Notes under the pieces: generated by a model | The model's input: only the letters and a program-made list of their open reading frames with translations | Databases searched by the model: none | What the model was told of the DNA's origin: nothing | Shown here: positions 45,452 through 54,279 of the stretch, piece by piece | Numbering within the stretch: the stretch's first letter is position 1 | Layout of the letters: each line of letters begins with the position of its first letter | Program-made: the position numbers and the translations under genes | Assembly: GCA_029260075.1 (NCBI GenBank) | Contig: JAJDDY010000051.1 | Span: 1-59,256, forward strand | From: Phycisphaerae bacterium | GTDB taxonomy: Bacteria > Planctomycetota > Phycisphaerae > UBA1845 | Reading direction: 5' to 3' | Length of the DNA stretch: 59,256 bases

Positions 45452-46225
45452 ATGGCCGTGGAACGAAAGGTGCCCGTTGAAGACCCGCCCGCAGGAGCGC
45501 CGGAGTGGTTGGTCACCTATGGTGACGTGATGACGCTTCTGCTTTGCTTCTTCGTCATCATCGTTTCGATGAGCGAGGTCAAAAAGGACGAGCGTTTTCA
45601 GCAAGTGATGGAATCGTTGCGGCGAACGTTTGGCGGATACGTCGGTTCGGTCGGCAACGTGCCGATCGAAGGCGACCCGACGAACGCGTTGATCGTGAAG
45701 TTGTTGGAAATCGAAATCCCCGAGCCGACTGACAAGAAGGGTGACGCCGACGAAGAAGGTATTCATGGTCGACGATTTCGCGTGACCAACGTGCGCGACG
45801 GACTTGAGATTGTGGTCGGTGGGAAGATCACCTTCGAGCGGTTCAGCGCGACGTTGAAGTCTGAAGCGGCAGACCTTGTCGCCAAGACGGCGGCGCTGAT
45901 GGTCGGGTACAACACGAAAATCCTTGTGCGCGGACACGCCACCCGCGAGCCGCTTCCGGAAGATGCTTTGTACGAAGATCAGCGAGATCTTTCTTACGCC
46001 CGTGCCCGCGCGGTGGCGCTGGCGTTGGAACGCGGTGGTATTCGTCGAAGTCGCTTGCTTCCGGTGGCTGCGGGCGATACTGAACCGGTTGTGCGCCAAG
46101 CGTACGACGAGCACCGACGCGCGTTGAATCGACGCGTCGAGATATTGGTCACGGAGGAGTTGATTGACGATTACGCCGGCAGCACGGTGGCTGCCGATTT
46201 GAAGGAGTCTTCTGATGGCCCCTGA
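45452..46225 (+). CDS. motB: Flagellar motor stator protein MotB
   Basis: This 257-residue stator partner has the plug helix with the essential ion-carrying Asp25 in VTYGDVMTLLLCFFVIIVS, and a C-terminal OmpA-like peptidoglycan-binding domain (ILVRGHATREPLPEDALY, LSYARARAVALAL, RALNRRVEILV). The OmpA domain has the usual RVEI-type ending. Whether it uses H+ or Na+ is not clear. The last 11 bases overlap fliL. Confidence 0.93.
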   Translation: MAVERKVPVEDPPAGAPEWLVTYGDVMTLLLCFFVIIVSMSEVKKDERFQQVMESLRRTFGGYVGSVGNVPIEGDPTNALIVKLLEIEIPEPTDKKGDADEEGIHGRRFRVTNVRDGLEIVVGGKITFERFSATLKSEAADLVAKTAALMVGYNTKILVRGHATREPLPEDALYEDQRDLSYARARAVALALERGGIRRSRLLPVAAGDTEPVVRQAYDEHRRALNRRVEILVTEELIDDYAGSTVAADLKESSDGP

Positions 46226-46745
46226 ACAGGTCGTGACTGAAGTAGAGCAAAAATCAGGCGGGAAGAAGCGAATAGGCCCGATCGTCGTGGTCGTGCTGCT
46301 GATGCTGGGAGAGGGTGTAGGCGTTTTTTTCCTGGCCAAGATGCTGGGAGATCCGCCGCCTTCTGCATTTGGCGCCATGGACGCAGGCTCTGCGGGCGAC
46401 GACGCCTCCGGCGAAGGTCGTGCCCTCGCCGAACTGGAGATCGCCGAGTGCCGTCCCAGCAACCTCACGTCTGGAAAGCTGATATCGATCGATATTCACG
46501 TAATAGCCCTGGTGGTTGCGGCAGACCTTGAGGATATAGAGAAGCTGGTGCGGCAAAAACGAGCGAGGCTTGAAGACGGCATCAATACCGTCATTCGCAG
46601 TGCTGAGCTAAAGGATATCAACGAGCCCACCTTGGCTACGATCAGGCGACAACTCAAGTCTCGATTCGACCGGATTTTCGACGATCCCGATCTGATTAAG
46701 GATGTTCTCATCCCCCGACTGAACCAATCAGGCCGGGGGGTTTGA
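46215..46745 (+). CDS. fliL: Flagellar basal body-associated protein FliL
   Basis: This 176-residue single-pass membrane protein has a short basic cytoplasmic N terminus, a membrane helix (IGPIVVVVLLMLGEGVGVFF), a linker rich in Ala/Gly/Asp, and a periplasmic domain ending KSRFDRIFDDPDLIKDVLIP. FliL associates with the stator. GAAGGAG lies 7 bases before ATG 46215, which overlaps motB. In most clusters fliM follows; here fliN follows. Confidence 0.85.
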   Translation: MAPEQVVTEVEQKSGGKKRIGPIVVVVLLMLGEGVGVFFLAKMLGDPPPSAFGAMDAGSAGDDASGEGRALAELEIAECRPSNLTSGKLISIDIHVIALVVAADLEDIEKLVRQKRARLEDGINTVIRSAELKDINEPTLATIRRQLKSRFDRIFDDPDLIKDVLIPRLNQSGRGV

Positions 46746-46823
46746 GTGTCGCAGCGTTTGTGGTTCTACCGATAAAACGTCGTAGTCGCGCAGACCAAGG
46801 ATGGTAACGAACGGAAGGATTCC

Positions 46824-47723
46824 GTGGCAGACGAAGCGCAAGATCAGACGCAGGATTCGGGCGAAGGCATCAGCCAAGCCGACATCGACGCCATGATGGC
46901 GGGCGCTGGCGGAGATGCGCCCACACCTGACGCCGAGTCACCGGAATCCCCCACGCCCGAAGCCGATCCCACTGGCGACCCACAGGCGATCAACCAAGCC
47001 GATATCGACGCCCTCATGGGCAACCAAGGCGCCGACGAGGCCGTTCCCGCGCCGTCCGATGCGCCCGAGGAACAAGCCTCCGAAGGCGTCAAGCAATCCG
47101 ATATCGATGCCCTACTCGCAGGGGCCGAAGGCGAGTCCTCAGCTGCACCGGAATCTGTCGAAGCGGCGGCCGGCGAGGCTACGTCCGTGGATCAATCCGA
47201 TATTGATGCGCTGCTCAACGCCGCCGGCGCCGTGCCTGAAGAAGCCGTGGCGACGGCGCCCGAATCACAGCCCGATACCCGAACCGATACGCTTGGCCGT
47301 CCCTTCGACGCGGACGCTGCCGCCATGCAGGCGGCGATCGAGGAAGAGCGTGCAGAGGCCGCCGCTGCTACCCCCGCGCCTGAAGCCCGTCCGAGTGTGC
47401 CCGCACCTTCCACCAGCGAGGTGACGTTGCAAGACTTCGCCGGTTCGTCGATCGCCGATGTGGATCCGAAACGTGTTACCATGCTCAACGACGTCAGCCT
47501 GCGCGTGAAGATCGAGCTGGGGCGGACGCGTATGCTACTTGAAGATGTGCTCAAGCTCGACGACGGCAGTGTCGTGGAACTCGACAAGCTGGCCGGCGAT
47601 CCGGTAGACGTGATCGTGAACGATCGCCTAGTTGCACGCGGCGAGGTGCTCATCCTCAACGATAGTTTTTGTGTTCGAATCAGCGAGGTGCTTTCGCACG
47701 ATCCGCATAGGGTTAGCGCATGA
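46824..47723 (+). CDS. fliN: Extended FliN-type motor switch protein with four DIDALL motifs
   Basis: This 299-residue protein is more than twice the size of E. coli FliN (137). The C-terminal third (about 212-295; [55 protein letters not shown]) is a typical FliN/SpoA domain forming the C-ring base. The N-terminal 135 residues are acidic and carry four evenly spaced motifs: SQADIDAMM (17-25), NQADIDALM (57-65), KQSDIDALL (90-98), DQSDIDALL (123-131). A single such motif (SQ-x-EIDALL) is the CheY-P-binding tail of FliM or FliY. No FliM middle domain is present. The GTG start is supported by GGAAGGA. It overlaps fliO by 4 bases. Clockwise/counter-clockwise switching may work through this tail (inference). 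Confidence 0.88.
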   Translation: MADEAQDQTQDSGEGISQADIDAMMAGAGGDAPTPDAESPESPTPEADPTGDPQAINQADIDALMGNQGADEAVPAPSDAPEEQASEGVKQSDIDALLAGAEGESSAAPESVEAAAGEATSVDQSDIDALLNAAGAVPEEAVATAPESQPDTRTDTLGRPFDADAAAMQAAIEEERAEAAAATPAPEARPSVPAPSTSEVTLQDFAGSSIADVDPKRVTMLNDVSLRVKIELGRTRMLLEDVLKLDDGSVVELDKLAGDPVDVIVNDRLVARGEVLILNDSFCVRISEVLSHDPHRVSA

Positions 47724-48589
47724 TCCGTTCACTAGTTTATCTCAGTAGCGGGCGCGCAACGTCCCGTCCTACGATTCGCCATGCGCGGCCCAAGGCGCGG
47801 TTGATGCCCGCGTGGGTAGTGTTGGCCACGCTGGTGGCCGTGTCATCGACGTCGGCGGTCGGGGAGGTGGAGACGCCGCGCGTCGGCGAGCACGGCGTGG
47901 CCACGGCCACGTCGAATCAACCCGTAGCGGTCGACGGCGGAAGTGTTGAGGATAATCGAACGAAGTTAGTCGTCGATGCGAACGATTCCAAGAGCGCAAC
48001 GTCGAGTGCTGCGACCGCCGATCGAACGGTTGGCCGGACAGTGATCAGCCGGTCCGGTCGGGCGGACCGAACGCGAGCCAACACACGCCGAATGGCTGAT
48101 AGCCTTGTGGCGCGGGATGATTCGCCGTGGTACCGCACAGGGTTCGGCTCGCTGGCGATTGTGTTGCTGTTGGTCGGAAGTGTGGCGTGGGCGGCGCGCC
48201 GATGGCTGCCCGGATCGCGGATGCGCGAAGACGGCATGTTGCGTGTCGTCGCGCGGGCTTCGTTGACCCCCAAGAGCAACGTGGCGCTACTTCGTCTCGG
48301 TCGGCGATTTGTCTTGCTGGGTGTTTCCGGTGAGCGTGTGTCGATGTTGTCGGAAATCACCGATCCGGAAGAGGTTTCGGAGCTGGCGCTGCGTGTCGGT
48401 TCTACCCCGACGATCTCCCGTTCCGTCTTCGATCGTACGTTGGATGCGGAAAGCATGGACTATCAACACGCCGAGCCCAAGGCGAGCGCAGACGTGGCGC
48501 CCCCGGCGAGACGGCGGGTGCGCAAGAGCGCGTCTCTGCAGGACTTGCTCGCGAAAATACGAACGTTGCAGACCGGCCCGCGGACTTAG
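47720..48589 (+). CDS. fliO: FliO-like flagellar export protein
   Basis: This 289-residue protein has a long N-terminal part with a possible signal segment ([20 protein letters not shown]), a Ser/Thr/Asp-rich periplasmic stretch, a single membrane helix ([20 protein letters not shown]), and the FliO-type cytoplasmic motif [20 protein letters not shown] and [16 protein letters not shown]. FliO stabilises FliP during gate assembly. It overlaps fliN by 4 bases and precedes fliP. The name rests on layout, motif and position. Confidence 0.8.
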   Translation: MIRSLVYLSSGRATSRPTIRHARPKARLMPAWVVLATLVAVSSTSAVGEVETPRVGEHGVATATSNQPVAVDGGSVEDNRTKLVVDANDSKSATSSAATADRTVGRTVISRSGRADRTRANTRRMADSLVARDDSPWYRTGFGSLAIVLLLVGSVAWAARRWLPGSRMREDGMLRVVARASLTPKSNVALLRLGRRFVLLGVSGERVSMLSEITDPEEVSELALRVGSTPTISRSVFDRTLDAESMDYQHAEPKASADVAPPARRRVRKSASLQDLLAKIRTLQTGPRT

Positions 48590-48879
48590 CTGATCGATCG
48601 AGCGGCGTAGGTCTGATTGTCGAAGTGAAGCCGGTTGTGGCCGGCGACGGTGAACTGGTTCGCACGCGTCGGATGTCGCGCGAGCCTTTTTTTGATGTTC
48701 CGCGGCGACGAATACGCGGGGCGGTCTGACTGGTTTGTGGGTCGCGGCGCGCGGATCGCGTCGCGAAATCGTCCGGTGCAGTGTCTGCCGTTGTGGCTTG
48801 AACGCCTCGGACACAAGCGAGCTCCCCCATGTGGCGGGGTGCTCGGCGTAGCACCGATTACTGCGCGGCGGAGCGGCGC
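48590..48879. other. 290-base gap between fliO and fliP
   Basis: I find no certain gene. A short in-frame stretch (GLIVEVKPVVAGDGELVRTR then MSREPFFDVPRRRIRGAV) runs up to a stop at 48727-48729 with a GTG at 48625, but it is too short to call. No repeat element is present, unlike other gaps in the cluster. Confidence 0.35.
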
Positions 48880-49722
48880 ATGTTCGAACGGCATGGAAGC
48901 CCCAGAGTCGGTCGCCTGTTGGCGGTCGCTCTGCTTGTATTGATGTGCTGCGCTGAGGGTGCGCACGCCCAAAGCGAATCCGTGCCACAGACCACGGCGC
49001 CCGCCGAAGTCTCGAACGCATACATTCCCAACGTATCCCAGTTTCTCCCTTCCGCTACCGACGCGAAGCAAGTTAGCTCCAGTCTGCAGATTCTCGTTCT
49101 GCTTACCGTTCTGACGCTCGTTCCTTCCATCCTGGTCATGATGACGGCCTTCCCGCGCGTCATTGTCGTCTTGGCGCTGCTGCGCCAAGCCATCGGAACG
49201 CCACAGCTTCCCCCTGGTCAAGTTCTTCTCGCGCTATCGCTATTTGTCACGGCGCTTGTGATGGCGCCGACGTGGCACAAAATTCAAACGCAGGCTGTCA
49301 CGCCCTATCTCGACGGCGGGATGGGACAGCGCGAGGCGTTCGACATTACTTCGGGCCACCTCAAAGAGTTCATGTATCGCCAGATACGCGAAGCCCGAAG
49401 CGACGAGGATGTCTATCTGTTCTTGTCGTACGCCGAGGGGCGTGAGATCGACGACACCGAGGAAATCACGGTGGATGAGGTGCCGCTGACCGTGATGATT
49501 CCGGCGTTCATGCTCAGCGAGCTGAAGACCGCGTTCATCATGGGGTTTCGTATTTATCTTCCGTTTCTCGTCATCGACATGGTCATCGCCACCATCTTGC
49601 TATCGATGGGGATGATGATGCTACCGCCGGTGTTGATTTCGTTGCCGTTCAAAATATTGCTGTTCGTGCTGGCGGATGGTTGGCATTTGTTGATTGAGAC
49701 GTTGCTGTTGAGCTTCGTCTAA
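48880..49722 (+). CDS. fliP: Flagellar export gate protein FliP
   Basis: This 280-residue inner-membrane protein builds the export gate with FliQ and FliR. It has a cleavable signal peptide (GRLLAVALLVLMCCAEGAHA), then ILVLLTVLTLVPSILVMMTA, FPRVIVVLALLRQAIGTPQL, PPGQVLLALSLFVT, and MIPAFMLSELKTAFIMGF, IYLPFLVIDMVIATILLSMG, all very conserved. ATG 48880 follows GGAG by 7 bases; an upstream start at 48829 is unlikely. Confidence 0.95.
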   Translation: MFERHGSPRVGRLLAVALLVLMCCAEGAHAQSESVPQTTAPAEVSNAYIPNVSQFLPSATDAKQVSSSLQILVLLTVLTLVPSILVMMTAFPRVIVVLALLRQAIGTPQLPPGQVLLALSLFVTALVMAPTWHKIQTQAVTPYLDGGMGQREAFDITSGHLKEFMYRQIREARSDEDVYLFLSYAEGREIDDTEEITVDEVPLTVMIPAFMLSELKTAFIMGFRIYLPFLVIDMVIATILLSMGMMMLPPVLISLPFKILLFVLADGWHLLIETLLLSFV

Positions 49723-49767
49723 CGCGCGGTGGCGCGCGCTGGTCTTGCGATTCAAAGGAATGTGGTT

Positions 49768-50028
49768 ATGGAATTCGGTGAGGCACTCGATCTGGGACGG
49801 ACGGCGTTTTCCATGGCGCTGATGACCGCAGCGCCGATTCTGATCGTCGGTTTGGCCGTTGGCTTGATCATCAGTTTGTTCCAAGCCGTTACGCAGTTGC
49901 AAGAGCAGACGTTGACGTTTGTTCCCAAGATCGCCGCCATGGTCGTAGCCGCCACGATTTTCGTACCGTGGATTGCGGAGCGAATGATCAGCTTCACTCG
50001 GTTGATGTTTTCCACCGGTCCGTACTAA
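49768..50028 (+). CDS. fliQ: Flagellar export gate protein FliQ
   Basis: This 86-residue protein has two membrane helices (AFSMALMTAAPILIVGLAVG; FVPKIAAMVVAATIFVPWIA) and the conserved segment ISLFQAVTQLQEQTLTFVPK. Four copies join FliP and FliR in the gate. ATG 49768 follows AAAGGA; the frame extends to 49729, but the family starts at MEFGEALDLG. Confidence 0.94.
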   Translation: MEFGEALDLGRTAFSMALMTAAPILIVGLAVGLIISLFQAVTQLQEQTLTFVPKIAAMVVAATIFVPWIAERMISFTRLMFSTGPY

Positions 50029-50067
50029 CCGGTTTCGACTCGAAGTTATTGTGCATCGGTTCGCGCG

Positions 50068-50237
50068 CTTGTGCGTGGCCAGGACTCAAGTGATGGGTTC
50101 GTCCGATCCGAGCCGCGACCGTGAGGGAGTGTCTTCAAGCTGTCACGACCGGATTTCAAATGTCCGCTTCCTTACGGGCGCGGCTCGGTAAACCCGTCGT
50201 TCGGTACACTCGTCAGTCGACGTGTGACAAAGCGTTA
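50068..50237. mobile_element. Family A element between fliQ and fliR
   Basis: Core arms GAGCCGCGACCGTGAGGGAG and CTTCCTTACGGGCGCGGCTC face each other. The right tip ACGTGTGACAAAGCGTTA matches the transposon-end group; the left tip (TTGTGCGTGGCCAGGACTC) is worn but shares the adjacent CTCAAGTGATGGG with the element before motA. It ends 7 bases before the fliR start, so the fliR ribosome-binding site overlaps its tip. Confidence 0.75.
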
Positions 50238-50244
50238 GGTAAGC

Positions 50245-51048
50245 ATGATGCCTTGGTTTCTCTTGGACATTGTTCAGTCGCTGCCCGCGTTCGCGTTGGT
50301 CATGCTTCGCTTGTCGGGGTTGATGCTGACCGCTCCGATTTACGGCAGCCGAATGGTTCCTCGGCGTGTACGTGTGGCCATTACCTTGACGGTGTCCGCT
50401 ATGATGTTCCCACTTGTGCGAAGCCAAGCGCCTGCGAACTTGACGCTGTCGAGTGTGGTGGCTGGCGGCGCCTCCGAGCTTGCCATTGGTGTATCCATTG
50501 GCTTGGGGCTGAGCATCATGTTGATGGCGGCGGAGGTGGCTGGTCTGATTGTCGGTCGTCAAGCGGGCTTGGCGCTGTCCAACGTGTTCGATCCGACGGT
50601 TAACCAGCAGGTATCGATTACCGGGCAGATATACGGAATTATGTTGACGCTAACGTTCATTTTAGCCGGCGGGCTTCGAGCGGGGATGGCGGCGCTTCTC
50701 GACACGTACGAGGTGATCCCGCTGCTCTCGTTTCACGTTGGAGACTCGATCGTGCTGTTGCTGACGGAGATGCTGGGTGCGGCGATGATGCTCGGCATTC
50801 GGCTAGCCGGCCCGGTGTTGATCGCACTTTTCTTGCTCAGTATCACGCTCGCGTTCCTGTCGCGCACGATGCCGCAGTTCAACATCTTGTCCGTTGGGTT
50901 CACGCTTCGCGCCTTGGTGGCGCTGGGTGTGGCGGCCGCGGCGCTCAACGGCGGCGAGCAGTTTTTTCTTGACGCTGTCTGGAATGGCATCGAATTCGTG
51001 CGAGAGGGTTTCGGACTCGATCCCGCCGCCACGAGACTGGTGATCTAA
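50245..51048 (+). CDS. fliR: Flagellar export gate protein FliR
   Basis: This 267-residue membrane protein has about six hydrophobic segments and the family signature near VMLRLSGLMLTAPIYGSRMV and GRQAGLALSNVFDPTVNQQV. It completes the export gate with FliP and FliQ. Start codons ATG 50245 and 50248 lie close to the end of a repeat element. The stop overlaps the flhB start (TAATG). Confidence 0.93.
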   Translation: MMPWFLLDIVQSLPAFALVMLRLSGLMLTAPIYGSRMVPRRVRVAITLTVSAMMFPLVRSQAPANLTLSSVVAGGASELAIGVSIGLGLSIMLMAAEVAGLIVGRQAGLALSNVFDPTVNQQVSITGQIYGIMLTLTFILAGGLRAGMAALLDTYEVIPLLSFHVGDSIVLLLTEMLGAAMMLGIRLAGPVLIALFLLSITLAFLSRTMPQFNILSVGFTLRALVALGVAAAALNGGEQFFLDAVWNGIEFVREGFGLDPAATRLVI

Positions 51049-52133
51049 TGCCCCCAAGTCGCGACGAAAAAACCGAAGCCCCAACGCCGCGCCGGCGAGA
51101 GGAAGCGCGCAAGCAAGGGCAGGTTGCGCGATCCCAGGATCTGACAGCCGCAGCCATGCTGTTGTCCGCATTCTTGGCGCTTTGGCTCTTGGGTCCGGGC
51201 ATTTGGCAGAGCGTTCTGGCGATGACCCGCGCCAGTCTCCAGCTCGAAAGCATCCACATCGACGAGACGCTCGTGTTGGCTGGTGCCATGGCGGTCGAGG
51301 TGGTCGAGCGGTTGGCGTGGTTCTTGATCATCGTGTTCATAGCAACGCTTGTGGCCCTGATCGTACAAGTCGGTCTCATCTTCACGCTACAACCGCTGAT
51401 GCCGAACCTCGGGAAGATCAACCCCATCGCCGGATTCCGCCGACTGTTTTCTCTCAAGTCGGTCATGCTCGCGACGACAAACTTCGGGAAATTGCTCGTC
51501 GTCGGCGCGCTTGGGTACGTAACGCTGGTCGGAGGTGCGGCGGCGGTCGTGTTTGCATTCAATTTAGGTCACTACGATCTGTTTCGACTCGGATCATCGC
51601 TTGTCTTTGACTTGGGCATTCGACTTAGTGTGGCGCTACTGTTGTTGGCGTTGTTGGACTTCGCTTGGCAGAAGTACCAGCGCGAGCGTGACTTGCGTAT
51701 GACAAAGGAAGAAGTCAAGGACGAGTATCGCAGCATGGAAGGCGATCCGCAGATCAAGCGCCGTCGTCGCGACGTGCAGTTGCGACTTGCAACGCAGCGA
51801 CTTCGCCAAGACGTACCACAAGCCGACGTGATTCTGACCAACCCCACGCATGTGGCGGTCGCCCTTCAGTACGATGCGGAAACAATGGCGGCGCCGAAAG
51901 TTGTCGCCAAGGGCGCCGATCTCATGGCCCAGCGCATTCGCCAGATCGCCGCCGAGTTTCGCATCCCCATTGTGCAGCGGCCGCCGCTGGCTCGGGCGCT
52001 CTATGAGAGTGTCGAGCCCGGCGACTACGTTCCGGAACGTCTGTACAAAGCCATCGCAGAGATATTGGCCTACGTCTACGAACTAACCGGCAAGACGCCG
52101 CGGAAGGAAGCGCGCCAACCGGCGCTCGTCTGA
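51048..52133 (+). CDS. flhB: Flagellar export substrate-switch protein FlhB
   Basis: This 361-residue membrane protein begins DEKTEAPTPRRREEARKQGQ, the family hallmark, and has four hydrophobic segments. Its cytoplasmic domain holds the self-cleaving NPTH at residues 265-268 (VILTNPTHVAVALQYD). With FliK it controls the switch from hook to filament export. The start overlaps the fliR stop by one base. A 64-base gap precedes flhA. Confidence 0.95.
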   Translation: MPPSRDEKTEAPTPRRREEARKQGQVARSQDLTAAAMLLSAFLALWLLGPGIWQSVLAMTRASLQLESIHIDETLVLAGAMAVEVVERLAWFLIIVFIATLVALIVQVGLIFTLQPLMPNLGKINPIAGFRRLFSLKSVMLATTNFGKLLVVGALGYVTLVGGAAAVVFAFNLGHYDLFRLGSSLVFDLGIRLSVALLLLALLDFAWQKYQRERDLRMTKEEVKDEYRSMEGDPQIKRRRRDVQLRLATQRLRQDVPQADVILTNPTHVAVALQYDAETMAAPKVVAKGADLMAQRIRQIAAEFRIPIVQRPPLARALYESVEPGDYVPERLYKAIAEILAYVYELTGKTPRKEARQPALV

Positions 52134-52197
52134 TGAATCGCACGCGACCATCCAAACGCCTATGCGCGACCAGTGACGGCGGAAGGCAGGCTATGCG

Positions 52198-54279
52198 ATG
52201 AGTGTAGCCGCCGCAGCCAGATTGCAGGTTCCGCAGTTTATCGCCAAACACTACGGCATGGTGCTGCCGGTCGGCGTGTTGAGTTTGATTCTCGTCATAC
52301 TCATTCCGCTACCGACACCGGTGATGGATATGTTGCTGCTGGTCAACATCACGTTGTCCGGTATCGTGCTGCTTACGGTCATGTACATGAAGGGGCCGCT
52401 TGAGTTTTCGTCGTTCCCGTCGCTACTTCTTGGCATGACACTCTTTCGCCTCGTCCTCAATACAGCCACGACCCGTCTGATTCTCACGAACGGCGATGCG
52501 GGTCAAGTGATTGCGACGTTCGGTGAGTTTGTCGCCGGCGGATCGCTCGTGGTCGCCGTGATCATCTTCTCGATCATCGTCGTTATTCAATTTGTCGTGA
52601 TCACCAAGGGTGCGACGCGCATCGCCGAGGTGGCTGCCCGGTTCACGTTGGATGGTATGCCTGGTAAGCAGATGGCCGTCGACGCGGACCTCAACGCCGG
52701 AACGATCACCGACCATGAGGCCAAGCAACGCCGCGAAAACATCACGCGCGAAGCCGACTTTTACGGGGCGATGGACGGAGCCAGCAAGTTCGTTCGCGGT
52801 GACGCCGTCGCCGGCATCATTATCACCGTGATCAACATCCTCGGCGGTATCTACGTGGGTCTGGTGGAGCTGAATCTCGGGCTGTCCGAGACGATGACGC
52901 GGTTCACAATCTTGACGATCGGTGACGGCTTGGTGTCACAGATCCCGGCGTTTGTCGTTTCGGTGGCTGCGGCCATGATCGTTACGCGAACAGCCGATCG
53001 CAATAGTTTGGGCGAGGAAGTGGTCGGGCAGTTGGTCAGTCAGCCGATCGCGCTCGTCCTCACCGGTGGTTTCTTAATGGCGTTGATGTTGACGCCGATG
53101 CCCAAGGCTCCGCTCATCGTATTGGTCGTCGCGTGCTACGTGATCGCTCACCTGTTGACTCGTCAACAAAAGGAAACGGTCGCGCAAGCTGCGGTGAAGG
53201 CCAAGGCACCCAAGGCCGATCGCGTCGAAAAGCATCTAACGCCGGACCCCATGGAGCTCAACGTGGGGTACGGCTTGATCAGTCTTGTCGATCGCAAGCA
53301 GGGCGGCGACTTGTTGGATCGGATCACGAACATCCGTCGACAGATCGCGCAAGAGATGGGCATCGTCGTACCGCCGATCCGAATCCGCGATGACATTCAA
53401 CTTCAAGCCAATCAGTTCCGCATCAAGCTCAAGGGGTTTTCGATCGGCGAATCCGACGTCATGCCCGGTCATCTGATGGCCATCGACGCCGGGGCGGTCA
53501 CCGACAAGATGTCCGGCATCGATGCCGCGGAACCAGCGTTTGGGTTGCCGGCGCTCTGGATCGAGCCTGAGCATCGTCACGATGCAGAGCACCGAAACTA
53601 TACCGTCGTCGAACCGTCCAGCGTCATGGCGACCTATCTCACCGAGTTGATCAAGCGTCACGCCGACGAACTCCTCACTCGGCACGAAGTCAATCGGTTG
53701 CTCGATCATCTCCGCGAACGGTCGTCGAAGCTGGTTGAGGAAGTCGTTCCCGAAGTGCTCAAACCGGGCGAAATCCAGCGCGTGCTGCAAGCACTCCTGC
53801 GCGAACGCGTGCCCGTTCGCGATCTCGAAGCCATTCTCGAATCGATCGCCGACGTTGCTGGTCGCACGAAAGACGTCGAAATCATGACCGAATACGCACG
53901 CGCCGCGATCGCGCGCGCGATCTGTCATCAGCATCGGGCCGACGATGGGCGCATCCATTGCATCACGTTGGACCCGGCGCTGGCGGAGCTGATTGGAAAC
54001 AGTTTGGATCGATCGGAACGCGGCACGGTGTTGACGCTTCCCCCGTCGCTCCAAACGAAGATAGTCGAGGCCGTGCGCGCTCAGTTGGACAACGTGGCGT
54101 CGACCATGCGCGGCAACCAGCCGGTGCTCCTGACGCCGCCACAGATTCGTCCATGGTTACGCAAGATGATCGAGGCACAGCTTCCCGCGCTGGCGGTGCT
54201 GTCTTTTAATGAAATCGTTCGTGGGATCGAGGTGGAATCCCACGGCATGGTTGCGATACAAGGTGATGACACCGTATGA
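52198..54279 (+). CDS. flhA: Flagellar export gate protein FlhA
   Basis: This 693-residue protein has an N-terminal membrane half (about seven to eight segments) with the FHIPEP-type loop region (FTLDGMPGKQMAVDADLNAG, QRRENITREADFYGAMDGAS) and a cytoplasmic half with ELNVGYGLISLVDRKQGGD and IRRQIAQEMGIVVPPIRIRD. It uses the proton motive force and receives substrates. Length is normal. ATG 52198 follows GGAAGG. It overlaps flhF by 4 bases. Confidence 0.96.
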   Translation: MSVAAAARLQVPQFIAKHYGMVLPVGVLSLILVILIPLPTPVMDMLLLVNITLSGIVLLTVMYMKGPLEFSSFPSLLLGMTLFRLVLNTATTRLILTNGDAGQVIATFGEFVAGGSLVVAVIIFSIIVVIQFVVITKGATRIAEVAARFTLDGMPGKQMAVDADLNAGTITDHEAKQRRENITREADFYGAMDGASKFVRGDAVAGIIITVINILGGIYVGLVELNLGLSETMTRFTILTIGDGLVSQIPAFVVSVAAAMIVTRTADRNSLGEEVVGQLVSQPIALVLTGGFLMALMLTPMPKAPLIVLVVACYVIAHLLTRQQKETVAQAAVKAKAPKADRVEKHLTPDPMELNVGYGLISLVDRKQGGDLLDRITNIRRQIAQEMGIVVPPIRIRDDIQLQANQFRIKLKGFSIGESDVMPGHLMAIDAGAVTDKMSGIDAAEPAFGLPALWIEPEHRHDAEHRNYTVVEPSSVMATYLTELIKRHADELLTRHEVNRLLDHLRERSSKLVEEVVPEVLKPGEIQRVLQALLRERVPVRDLEAILESIADVAGRTKDVEIMTEYARAAIARAICHQHRADDGRIHCITLDPALAELIGNSLDRSERGTVLTLPPSLQTKIVEAVRAQLDNVASTMRGNQPVLLTPPQIRPWLRKMIEAQLPALAVLSFNEIVRGIEVESHGMVAIQGDDTV

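Noticed and set aside
46824-47723. A FliM-FliN fusion
   Set aside because: Between the four short motifs and the FliN domain there is only low-complexity Ala/Glu/Pro sequence; no FliM middle (CheC-like) domain is present.
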